Shown here in pieces: positions 22,644-30,890 of a stretch of DNA of 33,221 nucleotides (positions within the stretch are counted from its first letter, which is position 1; each line of letters opens with the position of its first letter). The translations under genes were made by a program, and so were the position numbers. A model generated the notes under the pieces. It searched no databases. It was not told where the DNA came from and was given only the letters and a program-made list of their open reading frames with translations. The DNA comes from DATARH01 sp035648415 (lineage in GTDB: Bacteria; Pseudomonadota; Alphaproteobacteria; ATCC43930; CGMCC-115725): assembly GCA_035648415.1 (NCBI GenBank), contig DASRLO010000007.1, positions 1 to 33,221 on the forward strand, written 5' to 3'.

Positions 22644-23614
22644 TCGATGACCTCGTCGGCCTGCGCCAGCAGCACTTGCGGCACGGTAAGGCCGAGCGCC
22701 TTGGCGGTCTTCAGGTTGATGACCAACTCGAATTTGGTCGGCTGCTGGACCGGCAGGTCGGCCGGCTTGGCGCCCTTCAGAACTTTGCCGGAGTAGATGC
22801 CCACGAGGCGCATGGCCTCGGCGAAGCTCGGCGCATAGCTGATCAACCCGCCGGAAACTGTGAATTCGCGGTCCGGAAAAATCGCGGGAACAGCATAGCG
22901 TGCCGCCAAGGCGACGATTTGCTCGCGACGGCCTGCGAAGAACGGGTCGCTGGCGACGATCAGCGCGCCGGCATGCCGATCGTCGAGGGCCGCGAAGGCG
23001 GCATCGATCTCGCCTTCGGTGGCCGCCTTCGCGATAGGAAGCTGCACACCCTTGGCACGCGCGTCCGCCAGCATGCCGGAGATGTCGAGTTTGGAAGCGG
23101 TCGGGTTCACCAGCAGGGCGATCGCCTTGGCCTGAGGCACCAGCTCGGTCAGCAGTTCGAGCCGCTTCGGCGTCAGTTCGTTAAGCTGGATAGAGACGCC
23201 GGTAAGGTTGCCGCCCGGCCGGGCGAGACTGGAAACAAGACCGATTGCGACCGGGTCGACGCCGGTAAAGAAGACGATCGGGATCGTCGAGGTCGCTTTT
23301 TTTGCCGCGAGCGCCGCCGTCGTGCCACCGCCAGCTACGATCACGTCGACGTTGCGGGCGACAAAATCGGCAGCCATCGCGGGGAATCGATCATAATGTC
23401 CCTCCGCCCAGCGGTACTCGATCGCCAGGTTCTGCCCCTCGACATAGCCGGCTTCGCCCAGGCCTCCCCGAAACGCGGCCATGAGCAAGGCATTATCGCT
23501 GAGCGATCGGCCGCTGAGGAAGCCGATCACCGGCATCGTCTTCTGCTGCGCGCGGGCGGCGCGCGGCCAACCAACCGCGCCACTGAGCAGCACGATGAAG
23601 TCCCGCCGCCTCAT
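22640..23614 (-). CDS. ABC_sub_bind periplasmic substrate-binding protein, array copy 6
   Basis: This 324-residue protein belongs to the ABC_sub_bind family (Pfam PF04392, TrpX-like). The N-terminus RRRDFIVLLSGAVGWPRAARA is a Tat-like signal peptide (RRxFI), with cleavage near residue 22. The mature two-lobed protein has the family blocks EYRWAEGHYDRFPAMAADFV, SSLARPGGNLTGV and FELVINLKTAKALGLTVP. It differs from the other copies in the binding-lobe segment FPDREFTVSGGLISYAPS and in having Val-Gly-Gly-Gly at the VDVIVAGGGTT loop. It is last of the six to be transcribed. Its ATG overlaps copy 5's stop, and its own stop overlaps the acyl-CoA dehydrogenase start. The ligand is unknown. Confidence 0.9.
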   Translation of the reverse strand: MRRRDFIVLLSGAVGWPRAARAQQKTMPVIGFLSGRSLSDNALLMAAFRGGLGEAGYVEGQNLAIEYRWAEGHYDRFPAMAADFVARNVDVIVAGGGTTAALAAKKATSTIPIVFFTGVDPVAIGLVSSLARPGGNLTGVSIQLNELTPKRLELLTELVPQAKAIALLVNPTASKLDISGMLADARAKGVQLPIAKAATEGEIDAAFAALDDRHAGALIVASDPFFAGRREQIVALAARYAVPAIFPDREFTVSGGLISYAPSFAEAMRLVGIYSGKVLKGAKPADLPVQQPTKFELVINLKTAKALGLTVPQVLLAQADEVIE

Positions 23615-24594
23615 TCAATCACCTCGTCGGCACCGGCGAGCAGCGATTGCGGCACGGTGAGGCCGAGCGCCTTGGCGGTCTTGAGGTTGATCACCAGCTC
23701 GAACTTGGTCGGCTGCTGGACCGGCAGGTCGGCCGGCTTGGCGCCTTTGAGGATTCTTCCGGCGAAAGCGCCGGCCTGGCGGGAGCCAGCGGCGAAGCTC
23801 GGGCCATAGCTGAGCAGGCCGCCGGAAGCGGCGAATAAACGCGTCGGATAGCTTGCCGGAATGGCATAGCGTGACGCCAGCGCCGCGAGCTGCTCGCGCC
23901 GGTCGGTGAAGAACGGGTCGCTGCTTACGAACAGCGCGCCGGCATGCAGGCTGGCGAGGGTCGCGAAGGCGGCGTCGATCTCGCCCGCGGTGCTGGCCTT
24001 CAGGATTGCGAGCTGCCCCCCCTTCGCTCGCGCCGTATCCTGCATGTCGCTGATCGTGCTCTCGGTGCTCGCATTGGTCGGGTTCAGGAGCAGGGCGATC
24101 ACCCCGGCTTGGGGAACCAGCTCGGACAGCAATTCGAGCCGCTTCGCCGTCACCTCACCGGTTTGCACGGCGACGCCGGTAAGATTGCCGCCCGGCCGCG
24201 CGAAACTGGCGACCAGGCCTTCCTCGACCGGGTCGCCGCCGGTAAAGAAGACGATCGGGATGGTCGAGGTCGCGGCCTTCGCGACCAGCGCCGTCCGCGT
24301 GCCGCTGAGCGTCGCGATCAAATCGACCTTGCGGCCGACAAGGTCCGCGGCCAATGCGGGCAATCGATCGTAATGCCCCTCCGCCCAGCGGTATTCGATC
24401 GCCACATTTTGGCCCTCGGCGAAGCCGCTATCGCTCAATCCCTCGCGGAACGCGGCGACAAACGGTGCAGACGGTCCGGGTGACGCAAAATGGAGGAAGC
24501 CGATCACCGGCATCCCCTTCCGCTGCGCGCGGGCGGCCAGCGGCCACGCTGCCGCCGCGCCGCCGAGGAGAGTGATGAGGTCGCGCCGCCTCAC
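23611..24594 (-). CDS. ABC_sub_bind periplasmic substrate-binding protein, array copy 5
   Basis: This 327-residue member has signal peptide RRRDLITLLGGAAAAWPLAARAQ, a Tat-like twin-arginine start with an Ala-Arg-Ala cleavage site. The core blocks are EYRWAEGHYDRLPALAADLV, ASFARPGGNLTGVAV and FELVINLKTAKALGLTVP. The binding segment SYPTRLFAASGGLLSYGPS is the most different of the six, with Leu replacing the usual Glu-Phe. It starts at GTG (24594), overlapping copy 4's TGA. The Shine-Dalgarno in copy 4's tail is GAAGTGATCGA, one base weaker than in the other copies. Confidence 0.9.
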   Translation of the reverse strand: MRRRDLITLLGGAAAAWPLAARAQRKGMPVIGFLHFASPGPSAPFVAAFREGLSDSGFAEGQNVAIEYRWAEGHYDRLPALAADLVGRKVDLIATLSGTRTALVAKAATSTIPIVFFTGGDPVEEGLVASFARPGGNLTGVAVQTGEVTAKRLELLSELVPQAGVIALLLNPTNASTESTISDMQDTARAKGGQLAILKASTAGEIDAAFATLASLHAGALFVSSDPFFTDRREQLAALASRYAIPASYPTRLFAASGGLLSYGPSFAAGSRQAGAFAGRILKGAKPADLPVQQPTKFELVINLKTAKALGLTVPQSLLAGADEVIE

Positions 24595-25571
24595 TCGATC
24601 ACTTCGTCGGCGCCGGCGAGAATCGATTGCGGGACCGTCAAGCCGAGCGCCTTGGCGGTCTTGAGGTTGATCACCAGCTCGAACTTGTCGGGCTGCTGGA
24701 CCGGCAGATCGGCCGGCTTGGCGCCCTTGAGGATTTTCCCGGCATAGGCGCCGATTTGGCCGTAGCCGGCGGCGTAGCTCGGTCCATAGCCGATCAGGCC
24801 GCCGGCGGCGACAAATTCGCGCCGGTAATAGATCGTCGGAATGGAACGGCGTGCCGCCAGTGCGACGATCTGCTCGCGCCGGCTAAAGAAGAATGCATCG
24901 GAAGTGACGATAAACGCATCAGCCTGCCGTTGGGCGAGCGTTGCGAAAGCGGCGTCGATCTCGGCCGCGGAGCCCGCCTTCAGCATATCCAGTTGCGCGC
25001 CCTTCGCGCGCGCCGCTTCCCGCAGGTCTCGGGAGACGCCCTCGACATCCGTATTGTTCGGGTTCGCCAGCACGGCGATCAGCCTGGCTTGCGGAACCAG
25101 CTCGGACAGCAGCTCCAGCCGCTTGGGGTTCAGCTTGCCGCCGAAAACCGTGACGCCCGTCAGGTTGCCCCCCGGCCGCGCCAGGCTGGCGACGAACCCG
25201 TCCCCGACGGGGTCTCCGCCGGTAAAAAAGATCATCGGGATCGTCGAGGAAGCGCTTTCCGCCAATCGCGTCGTAGCCTCGCCTATGATCGCGATCAGAA
25301 CGACCTTGCGGCCGACCAGGTCGGCGGCTAACGCCGGCAATCGATCATAATGTCCCTCCGCCCAGCGGTATTCGATCGCCACATTCTGTCCCTCGACATA
25401 GCCGGCTTCGCCCAATCCCTGGCGGAACGCGGCCGTGAACGGTGCAAACGCACCCGGTGAGCCCGGGTGGAGGAAACCGATCACCGGCATCGCCCTCTGC
25501 TGCGCGCGGGCGGCGAGCGGCCAGCCGACCGCCACGCCGCCGAGCTGGGCGATCACATCGCGCCGCCTCAT
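24591..25571 (-). CDS. ABC_sub_bind periplasmic substrate-binding protein, array copy 4
   Basis: This 326-residue member has signal peptide RRRDVIAQLGGVAVGWPLAARAQ. Its distinctive parts are IGFLHPGSPGAFAPF after the signal, the loop VLIAIIGEATTRLAESASSTIPMIFF and the binding segment IYYRREFVAAGGLIGYGPS. The mid-region (GVSRDLREAARAKGAQLDMLKAGS) has diverged more than the two ends. It starts at ATG (25571), overlapping copy 3's TGA. It ends with ...GADEVIE and passes a ribosome site on to copy 5. Confidence 0.9.
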   Translation of the reverse strand: MRRRDVIAQLGGVAVGWPLAARAQQRAMPVIGFLHPGSPGAFAPFTAAFRQGLGEAGYVEGQNVAIEYRWAEGHYDRLPALAADLVGRKVVLIAIIGEATTRLAESASSTIPMIFFTGGDPVGDGFVASLARPGGNLTGVTVFGGKLNPKRLELLSELVPQARLIAVLANPNNTDVEGVSRDLREAARAKGAQLDMLKAGSAAEIDAAFATLAQRQADAFIVTSDAFFFSRREQIVALAARRSIPTIYYRREFVAAGGLIGYGPSYAAGYGQIGAYAGKILKGAKPADLPVQQPDKFELVINLKTAKALGLTVPQSILAGADEVIE

Positions 25572-26548
25572 TCGATCACCTCGTCGGCCCGCGCCAGCAG
25601 CACCGGCGGCACGGTGAGGCCGAGCGCCTTCGCGGTCTTCAAATTGATCAGCAGCTCGAATACGGTCGGCTGCTGGATCGGCAGATCGGCCGGTTTGGCG
25701 CCCTTGAGGATCTTTCCGGCGTAGGTGCCGGCTTGGCGGTAGCCATCCGGCAGGCTCGCTCCATAGCTGATCAGGCCGCCGGCCTCGGCGAGTGCTCGCG
25801 ACCCGTAGATCGCTGGAACGGCATAGCGTGATGCCAGCGCCAGGAGCTGCTCGCGCCGGCTTTCGAGGAACGGATCGGCGGTGACAATGAGCGCGCGGGC
25901 TTGCAGGTGGGCGAGGGCCGCGAAGGCGTCGGCGATCTCGGCTTCAGTGTCGGCCTTCAGGACACGGAGTTGCTCTCCCTTCGCGCGTGCCGCTGCCTCC
26001 ATGTCGCGAATACTGCGCTCGGTATTCGGGTTGTTCGGATTCACCAGCGTGGCAATCACCCTGGCCTGCGGAACCAGCTCGGACAGCAGCTCGAGCAGCT
26101 TGGGCGTCAGTTCGGCGGTGAGGAAGGTGATGCCCGTGAGATTGCCGCCCGGCCGCGCGAGACTGGCGACCAGGCCGAGTTCGACCGGGTCGCCACCGAT
26201 CGCGAAGACGATCGGGATCGTCGAGGTTGCCCCTTTCGCCGCAACTGCCGAAGGGGGGGCGGACGCCATGATCAGATCAACCTTACGGGTGACGAGGTCG
26301 GCGGCCAATGCGGGTAGCCGATCATAGCGCCCGTCAGCCCATCGGTATTCGATCGCCAGGTTTTGCCCGTCCACATAGTCGGTTTCGCTCATTCCCTGGC
26401 GGAATGCGGCGACGTTCGGTGAATTCGGGTTGAGTAAGTTGCCGCCGAGGAAGCCGATCACCGGCATCGCCTTCTGCTCCGCGCGGGCGGCGAGCGGCGC
26501 CGCGAATGGTGCGGCACCGAGGAGCACGATGAGCTCGCGCCGCTTCAC
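25568..26548 (-). CDS. ABC_sub_bind periplasmic substrate-binding protein, array copy 3
   Basis: This 326-residue member has an atypical signal peptide KRRELIVLLGAAPFAAPLAARAE (twin arginine kept, first residue Lys) and Asp in EYRWADGRYDRLP where the others have Glu or Gly. The loop DLIMASAPPSAVAAKGATS and the binding segment IYGSRALAEAGGLISYGAS lack the Arg-Glu-Phe seen in most copies. The tail reads QQPTVFELLINLKTAKALGLTVP. It starts at GTG (26548). It is intact, and its divergence suggests a different ligand rather than decay. Confidence 0.9.
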   Translation of the reverse strand: MKRRELIVLLGAAPFAAPLAARAEQKAMPVIGFLGGNLLNPNSPNVAAFRQGMSETDYVDGQNLAIEYRWADGRYDRLPALAADLVTRKVDLIMASAPPSAVAAKGATSTIPIVFAIGGDPVELGLVASLARPGGNLTGITFLTAELTPKLLELLSELVPQARVIATLVNPNNPNTERSIRDMEAAARAKGEQLRVLKADTEAEIADAFAALAHLQARALIVTADPFLESRREQLLALASRYAVPAIYGSRALAEAGGLISYGASLPDGYRQAGTYAGKILKGAKPADLPIQQPTVFELLINLKTAKALGLTVPPVLLARADEVIE

Positions 26549-27522
26549 TCGATCACCTCGTCGGCGCGGGCCAAGATCGATTGCGGCACTGTGAGGCCGA
26601 GCGCCTTGGCGGTATTGAGATTGATCACCAGCTCGAATTTGTCGGGCTGCTGGACCGGAAGATCCGCCGGCTTCTCGCCTTTTAGGATCTTCCCAGCGTA
26701 GATGCCAATCTGGCGATAGGCGGCAGCGACGCTCGCTCCATAGCTGATCAGTCCTCCGGCCGCGGCAAATTCGCGGTCAAAGTAGATCGCCGGCATGGCA
26801 TGGCGTGCCGCCAGCCCCACCAGCTGCTCACGTCGGCTGTTGAAAAAGGGATCGTTACCGACGACAAGCGCGCCCACTTGGCGCGGCGCAAGGGTCGCAA
26901 ATACGCCCGCAATCTCGCTTTCGGTGCTGGCCTGCAGCATCACAAGCTCCACCGCTTTCGCGCGCGCCGCATCCTGCACCTCTCGCGAGATGCGCTCGGC
27001 ATTTGCCGGGTTGGCGAGCACGGCGATCGCTTTGGCCTGGGGGACCAGCTCTGAAATTAATTCCAGCCGCTTTGCGTTCAACTCGACGATGAGGATGCTG
27101 ACACCGGTGAGGTTGCCGCCCGGCCGGGCGAGACTGGCGACGAGGCCGGACGCCACTGGATCGTCTCCCGTGACGAAGACGATCGGGATCGTCGCGGTTG
27201 CGTTTTTTGCAGCCCGCGCCGAAACGGCGCCGCCCGTCGTCGCGATCAAATCCGGCTTGCGGTCGACGAGAGCCGCGGCCAATGCGGGCAGCCGATCGTA
27301 GTTGCCCTCCGCCCAGCGGTATTCGATCGCCACATTTTGTCCCTCGACGAAGCCGGATTGGCTCAGCCCCTGGCGAAAGGCGGCCACCAGCGAGGCAGAT
27401 TCGGCGGGTAAACGGCTGCTGAGAAAGCCGATCACCGGCATCGCCTTCTGCTGCGCGCGCGCCGCGAGCGGCCACGCGACGGCAGCGCCGCCGATAAGAA
27501 TGATAAACTCCCGCCGCCTCAC
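26545..27522 (-). CDS. ABC_sub_bind periplasmic substrate-binding protein, array copy 2
   Basis: This 325-residue member has signal peptide RRREFIILIGGAAVAWPLAARAQ, a strong Tat-like RRxFI. Core blocks are EYRWAEGNYDRLPALAAALV, ASLARPGGNLTGVSI and FELVINLNTAKALGLTVP, with Asn replacing Lys in the last. The binding segment is IYFDREFAAAGGLISYGAS. It starts at GTG (27522), overlapping copy 1's TGA, with GAGGTCATCGA as ribosome site inside copy 1's last codons. Confidence 0.9.
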   Translation of the reverse strand: MRRREFIILIGGAAVAWPLAARAQQKAMPVIGFLSSRLPAESASLVAAFRQGLSQSGFVEGQNVAIEYRWAEGNYDRLPALAAALVDRKPDLIATTGGAVSARAAKNATATIPIVFVTGDDPVASGLVASLARPGGNLTGVSILIVELNAKRLELISELVPQAKAIAVLANPANAERISREVQDAARAKAVELVMLQASTESEIAGVFATLAPRQVGALVVGNDPFFNSRREQLVGLAARHAMPAIYFDREFAAAGGLISYGASVAAAYRQIGIYAGKILKGEKPADLPVQQPDKFELVINLNTAKALGLTVPQSILARADEVIE

Positions 27523-28505
27523 TCGATGACCTCGTCGGCGCGGGCGAGGAGCGATTGCGGCACGGTGAGGCCGAGCGTCTTGGCGGTCTTGAGGTTGATC
27601 ACCAGCTCGAATGTCGTCGGCTGCTGGACCGGCAGGTCGGCGGGCTTCTCGCCCTTCAGTATCCTTCCGGCGTAAATTCCGAACTGGCGACTCGCAGCCG
27701 TGAAGCTCGCTCCATAGCTGATCAGGCCGCCGGCCTCGGCGAATTCACGGAACACATAGATCGCCGGAACGCCATGACGTGATGCCAGCGCTACGAGTTG
27801 CTCGCGCCGGCTATCGAGGAACGGGTCGGCGCCGACGACGAGCCCGCCGGCATGGAGTTGGACGAGGGAGGCGAAAGCGGCGTCGATCTCGCCCTCGGTG
27901 CTGGCCTTCACGATAGGGAGTTGCACCCCCTTCGCGCGCGCCGCTTCCCGCACCTCTCGAACCATGCGCTCGGCGTTCGGATTGTTCGGGTTCACAAGCA
28001 GGGCAATAAACCTGGCTTGGGGAACCAGCTCGGAAAGCAGTGCGAGCCGCTTGGGCATCAGCTCGATGTTCATGAGGCTGAAGCCCGTAATATTGCCGCC
28101 CGGCCGGGCAAGACTGGTGACCAGGCCGACCCCGATGGGGTCGCCGACACCGCTGAAGACGATCGGGATCGTCGAGGTTGCGCCTTTCGCCGCCAGTGCG
28201 GGAGGAGGGCCGCCCGCGGTGGCGATCAAATCGACCTTATGGCCGACGAGATCGGCGGCCAACGCCGGCAGCCGATCGAAGCTGCCCCCAGCCCAGCGGT
28301 ATTCGATCGCCAAATTCTGTCCCTCAACGTAGCCGGTGTCGCTCAGTCCCTGGCGGAACGCGGCCACGAGTGATGCACTCGGGCCGGGCGACACGCTGCT
28401 GAGGTAGCCGATCACCGGCATCGCCTTCTGCTGCGCCTGCGCAGACAGCGGCCGGCTCCAGGCCACCGCGCCGGCAGCTAGGGCGATCAGGTCGCGCCGC
28501 CGCAT
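27519..28505 (-). CDS. ABC_sub_bind periplasmic substrate-binding protein, array copy 1
   Basis: This 328-residue member is the first of the six to be transcribed. Signal peptide: RRRDLIALAAGAVAWSRPLSAQA, slightly longer than in the others. Core blocks are EYRWAGGSFDRLPALAADLV, TSLARPGGNITGFSL and FELVINLKTAKTLGLTVP. The binding segment is IYVFREFAEAGGLISYGAS, and the ligand loop has ATAGGPPPALAAKGATS. Its ATG at 28505 lies four bases after the isovaleryl-CoA dehydrogenase stop; this is the only member not joined by a stop/start overlap. No transmembrane permease or ATPase gene accompanies the set. Confidence 0.9.
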   Translation of the reverse strand: MRRRDLIALAAGAVAWSRPLSAQAQQKAMPVIGYLSSVSPGPSASLVAAFRQGLSDTGYVEGQNLAIEYRWAGGSFDRLPALAADLVGHKVDLIATAGGPPPALAAKGATSTIPIVFSGVGDPIGVGLVTSLARPGGNITGFSLMNIELMPKRLALLSELVPQARFIALLVNPNNPNAERMVREVREAARAKGVQLPIVKASTEGEIDAAFASLVQLHAGGLVVGADPFLDSRREQLVALASRHGVPAIYVFREFAEAGGLISYGASFTAASRQFGIYAGRILKGEKPADLPVQQPTTFELVINLKTAKTLGLTVPQSLLARADEVIE

Positions 28506-28509
28506 CGGC

Positions 28510-29682
28510 TCACGCGCTCTCGTTGAACAGCTCGCGGCCGATCAGCATGCGGCGGATTTCGCTGGTGCCGGCGCCGATCTCGTAGAGCTTGGCGTCGCGC
28601 AGCAGGCGCCCGGTCGGGTAGTCGTTGATGTAGCCGTTGCCGCCCAATATCTGCACCGCGTCGAGCGCGATCCTGGTGGCGCTCTCGGCGGCGTAGAGGA
28701 TGGCGCCGGCGGCGTCCTTGCGGGTGGTCTCGCCGCGGTCGCAGGCGCGCGCGACGGCGTAGACGTAGGCGCGGCAGGCGTTGGCCGCGGTGTACATGTC
28801 GGCCACCTTTCCCTGGATCAGCTGGAATTCGCCGATCGCCTGGCCGAACTGCTTCCTGTCGTGGATGTAGGGGATCACCACGTCGAGGCACCCCTGCATG
28901 ATGCCGAGCGGCCCCGCCGCCAGCACCACGCGCTCGTAATCGAGCCCGCTCATCAAGATGCGCACGCCCTCGTCGAGCGTGCCGAGCACGTTCTCCGCCG
29001 GCACCTCGCAATCCTCGAACACCAGTTCCGAGGTCGGCGAGCCGCGCATGCCGAGCTTGTCGAGCTTTTGCGCCGGAGCGAACCCCTGCATGCCCTTCTC
29101 GATGAGGAACGCGGTGATGCCGCGCGCGCCGGCATCCGGCGTCGTCTTGGCGTAGACCACCAGCGTATCGGCGTAGTGACCGTTGGTGATCCAGAACTTG
29201 CTGCCGTTGAGGATGTAGCGGTCGCCCTTTTTGTCGGCGCGCAGCCGCATCGAGACGACATCGGAGCCGGCGCCCGGTTCGCTCATCGCCAGCGCCCCGA
29301 CATGCTCGCCGGATATCAGCTTGGGCAAATACTTGCGGCGCTGCGCGTCATTGCCGTTGCGGCGGATCTGGTTGACGCAGAGGTTCGAGTGCGCGCCGTA
29401 GCTGAGGCCGACCGAGGCCGAGCCGCGGCTCACCTCCTCCATCGCGACGCAATGGGCGAGGTAGCCCATGCCGCTGCCGCCCCATTCCTCCTCGACGGTG
29501 ATGCCGTGCAGCCCGAGCGCGCCCATCTGCGGCCACAGCTCGATGGGGAAGCGGTCGTCGCGGTCGATGGCGGCGGCGATCGGCGCGATCTTGTCGTCGG
29601 CGAAGTCGCGCACGGTGGTGCGCAGCATGTCGATCTCGGGGCCGAGATCGTGGTCGAGCGTCGCCGGCCGGCTGTTCTGCAT
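28510..29682 (-). CDS. ivd: Isovaleryl-CoA dehydrogenase
   Basis: This 390-residue FAD enzyme oxidises isovaleryl-CoA to 3-methylcrotonyl-CoA in leucine breakdown. Diagnostic is the catalytic base Glu250 in GLDYERVVLAAGPLG, which isovaleryl-type enzymes place on this helix. The usual C-terminal position is glycine here (LYEIGAGTSEIRR). Other marks are LSYGAHSNLCVNQI, MSEPGAGSDVVSM and QILGGNGYINDYPTGRLLRDAKL. It heads the ten-gene series. TATAGA lies only a few bases before the ATG, so the leader may be very short. Methylcrotonyl-CoA carboxylase genes, the usual neighbours, are absent. Confidence 0.93.
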   Translation of the reverse strand: MQNSRPATLDHDLGPEIDMLRTTVRDFADDKIAPIAAAIDRDDRFPIELWPQMGALGLHGITVEEEWGGSGMGYLAHCVAMEEVSRGSASVGLSYGAHSNLCVNQIRRNGNDAQRRKYLPKLISGEHVGALAMSEPGAGSDVVSMRLRADKKGDRYILNGSKFWITNGHYADTLVVYAKTTPDAGARGITAFLIEKGMQGFAPAQKLDKLGMRGSPTSELVFEDCEVPAENVLGTLDEGVRILMSGLDYERVVLAAGPLGIMQGCLDVVIPYIHDRKQFGQAIGEFQLIQGKVADMYTAANACRAYVYAVARACDRGETTRKDAAGAILYAAESATRIALDAVQILGGNGYINDYPTGRLLRDAKLYEIGAGTSEIRRMLIGRELFNESA

Positions 29683-30035
29683 CGGCTCTATATGGCACAG
29701 GCGCCGGCCTTGGCGAAAGGCAGGCGCGGGCCGGCGCTTCCTCCTGCCCTTTCAGCGGATTTTAACCGCGTCGTTCCTAGGATGGGCGCCCGGTGCAGCC
29801 CGATGGAGCCGGCATGTCCGACCTGCCGCAGATTTCAGCCCGTCCTCTCCCGCCCGGCCGGGTGCGGCGGGTCAGCCAGTGTCTTAAATCGGTCAGCCAG
29901 TGCCTTGAAATGGTGAGGGCTTAAAATGGCGATCCCCGCGCGAGCTTGATCCGGCACAGGGTCGGCTTCAAGCCCGGTCACGGCAAGCGGGCAAGGGCAT
30001 TTCGACCGCTACGAATTCGCTCCGAGCTGCCGGGT
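29683..30035. other. Gene-free region between ivd and tRNA-Leu
   Basis: About 350 bases without a supported gene. It should hold the promoter for the long minus-strand series near 29685-29730, and it carries a tandem 21-bp repeat at 29870-29911. Short frames here have no ribosome site or family match. Confidence 0.5.
29870..29911 (+). repeat. Tandem near-identical 21-bp repeat
   Basis: GGTCAGCCAGTGTCTTAAAT (29870-29889) is followed after one base by GGTCAGCCAGTGCCTTGAAA plus T (29891-29911). The copies differ by one substitution and one inserted base. Tandem repeats of this length occur at the ends of IS21-family elements, so this may be a leftover IS end, but no transposase remnant is seen. 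Confidence 0.6.
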
Positions 30036-30122
30036 TGGTGCGGTCGAGAAGACTCGAACTTCCACGGAGTTTCCCCCACAGCGACCTCAACGCTGCGCGT
30101 CTACCAGTTCCGCCACGACCGC
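30036..30122 (-). tRNA. tRNA-Leu (anticodon GAG)
   Basis: The 87-base gene includes an encoded CCA (30038-30036). Acceptor stem GCGGTCG/CGACCGC is perfect with discriminator A. The anticodon stem CAGCG/CGCTG encloses TTGAGGT, giving anticodon GAG for CUC. The long variable arm (GGGGGAAACTCC) is the class II type expected for leucine. The T arm has TTCGAGT. It lies 53 bases upstream of, and divergent from, lipB. Confidence 0.95.
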
Positions 30123-30175
30123 ACGCCGGCCCAAGCCTGCTTGGAGGCAGGCGCGTGTAGCAAATCCGCGATATC

Positions 30176-30877
30176 ATGGCAACCGCGATGGATTTGCAGA
30201 GGGAAACCCGCCACGGGGGGATTGGCGTCGGCGCCGTCGAGTGGCGCGTCGCCGGTGCGCCCGTGCCTTATGACGAGGCGATCGCGGAGATGGAGGCTCG
30301 CGTCGCGGCGATCCATGCCGGCGCGGCGGCGGAGCTTGTCTGGCTGTTGGAGCACCCGCCGCTCTACACCGCCGGCACCAGCGCCCGCGATGCCGACCTG
30401 ATCGAGCCGGGGCGGCTGCCGGTCTGCAAGACCGGCCGCGGCGGGCAATACACCTATCACGGGCCGGGACAGCGCGTGGCCTATGTGATGCTCGACCTGA
30501 CGCGGCGCGGCCGCGACGTCGGCTGCCATGTCTGGCGGCTCGAGGAATGGATGATCCGGACGCTGGCGCGGTTCGGCGTCACCGGCGAGCGCCGCGAAGG
30601 CCGCGTCGGGGTGTGGTTGGCGCGGGGTCGCGGACGCGACGATAAAATCGGGGCGATCGGCGTCCGGGTGCGCCATTGGGTGACCTACCACGGCCTCGCC
30701 CTCAACGTGAGCCCGGACCTCGCGAGCTATGCCGGCATCGTGCCATGCGGGATTTCGGGGCATGGCGTGACGTCAATGGCGGCGCTCGGGGCGAAAGCGA
30801 CGATGGCGGATGTCGACGCGGCATTGCGCGCGACGTTCGACGGGGTGTTCGCGGCGGCGCCGGCGTGCCGGGCGTGA
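30176..30877 (+). CDS. lipB: Octanoyl-[acyl-carrier-protein]-protein N-octanoyltransferase
   Basis: This 233-residue enzyme moves octanoyl from ACP to the lipoyl domains of 2-oxo-acid dehydrogenases and the glycine cleavage system, the first step of lipoate synthesis. The signatures are RGGQYTYHGPGQ (residues 88-99), catalytic Lys157 in DKIGAIGVRV and the acyl-accepting Cys191 in IVPCGISGHGVTS. Length is normal. A single gene without lipA nearby is common. It should serve the acyl-CoA and branched-chain metabolism of the organism, but there is no operon link. Confidence 0.95.
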   Translation: MATAMDLQRETRHGGIGVGAVEWRVAGAPVPYDEAIAEMEARVAAIHAGAAAELVWLLEHPPLYTAGTSARDADLIEPGRLPVCKTGRGGQYTYHGPGQRVAYVMLDLTRRGRDVGCHVWRLEEWMIRTLARFGVTGERREGRVGVWLARGRGRDDKIGAIGVRVRHWVTYHGLALNVSPDLASYAGIVPCGISGHGVTSMAALGAKATMADVDAALRATFDGVFAAAPACRA

Positions 30878-30890
30878 TCTTCTCGTCGCG

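Noticed and set aside
22640..28505. Assembly artefact from a repeated gene
   Set aside because: The six copies differ clearly in sequence, start codons and lengths, so they are not a duplicated read. Exact copy number should still be confirmed with long reads.
29870..29911. CRISPR-like repeat
   Set aside because: There are only two units with one base between them, no spacers and no cas genes.
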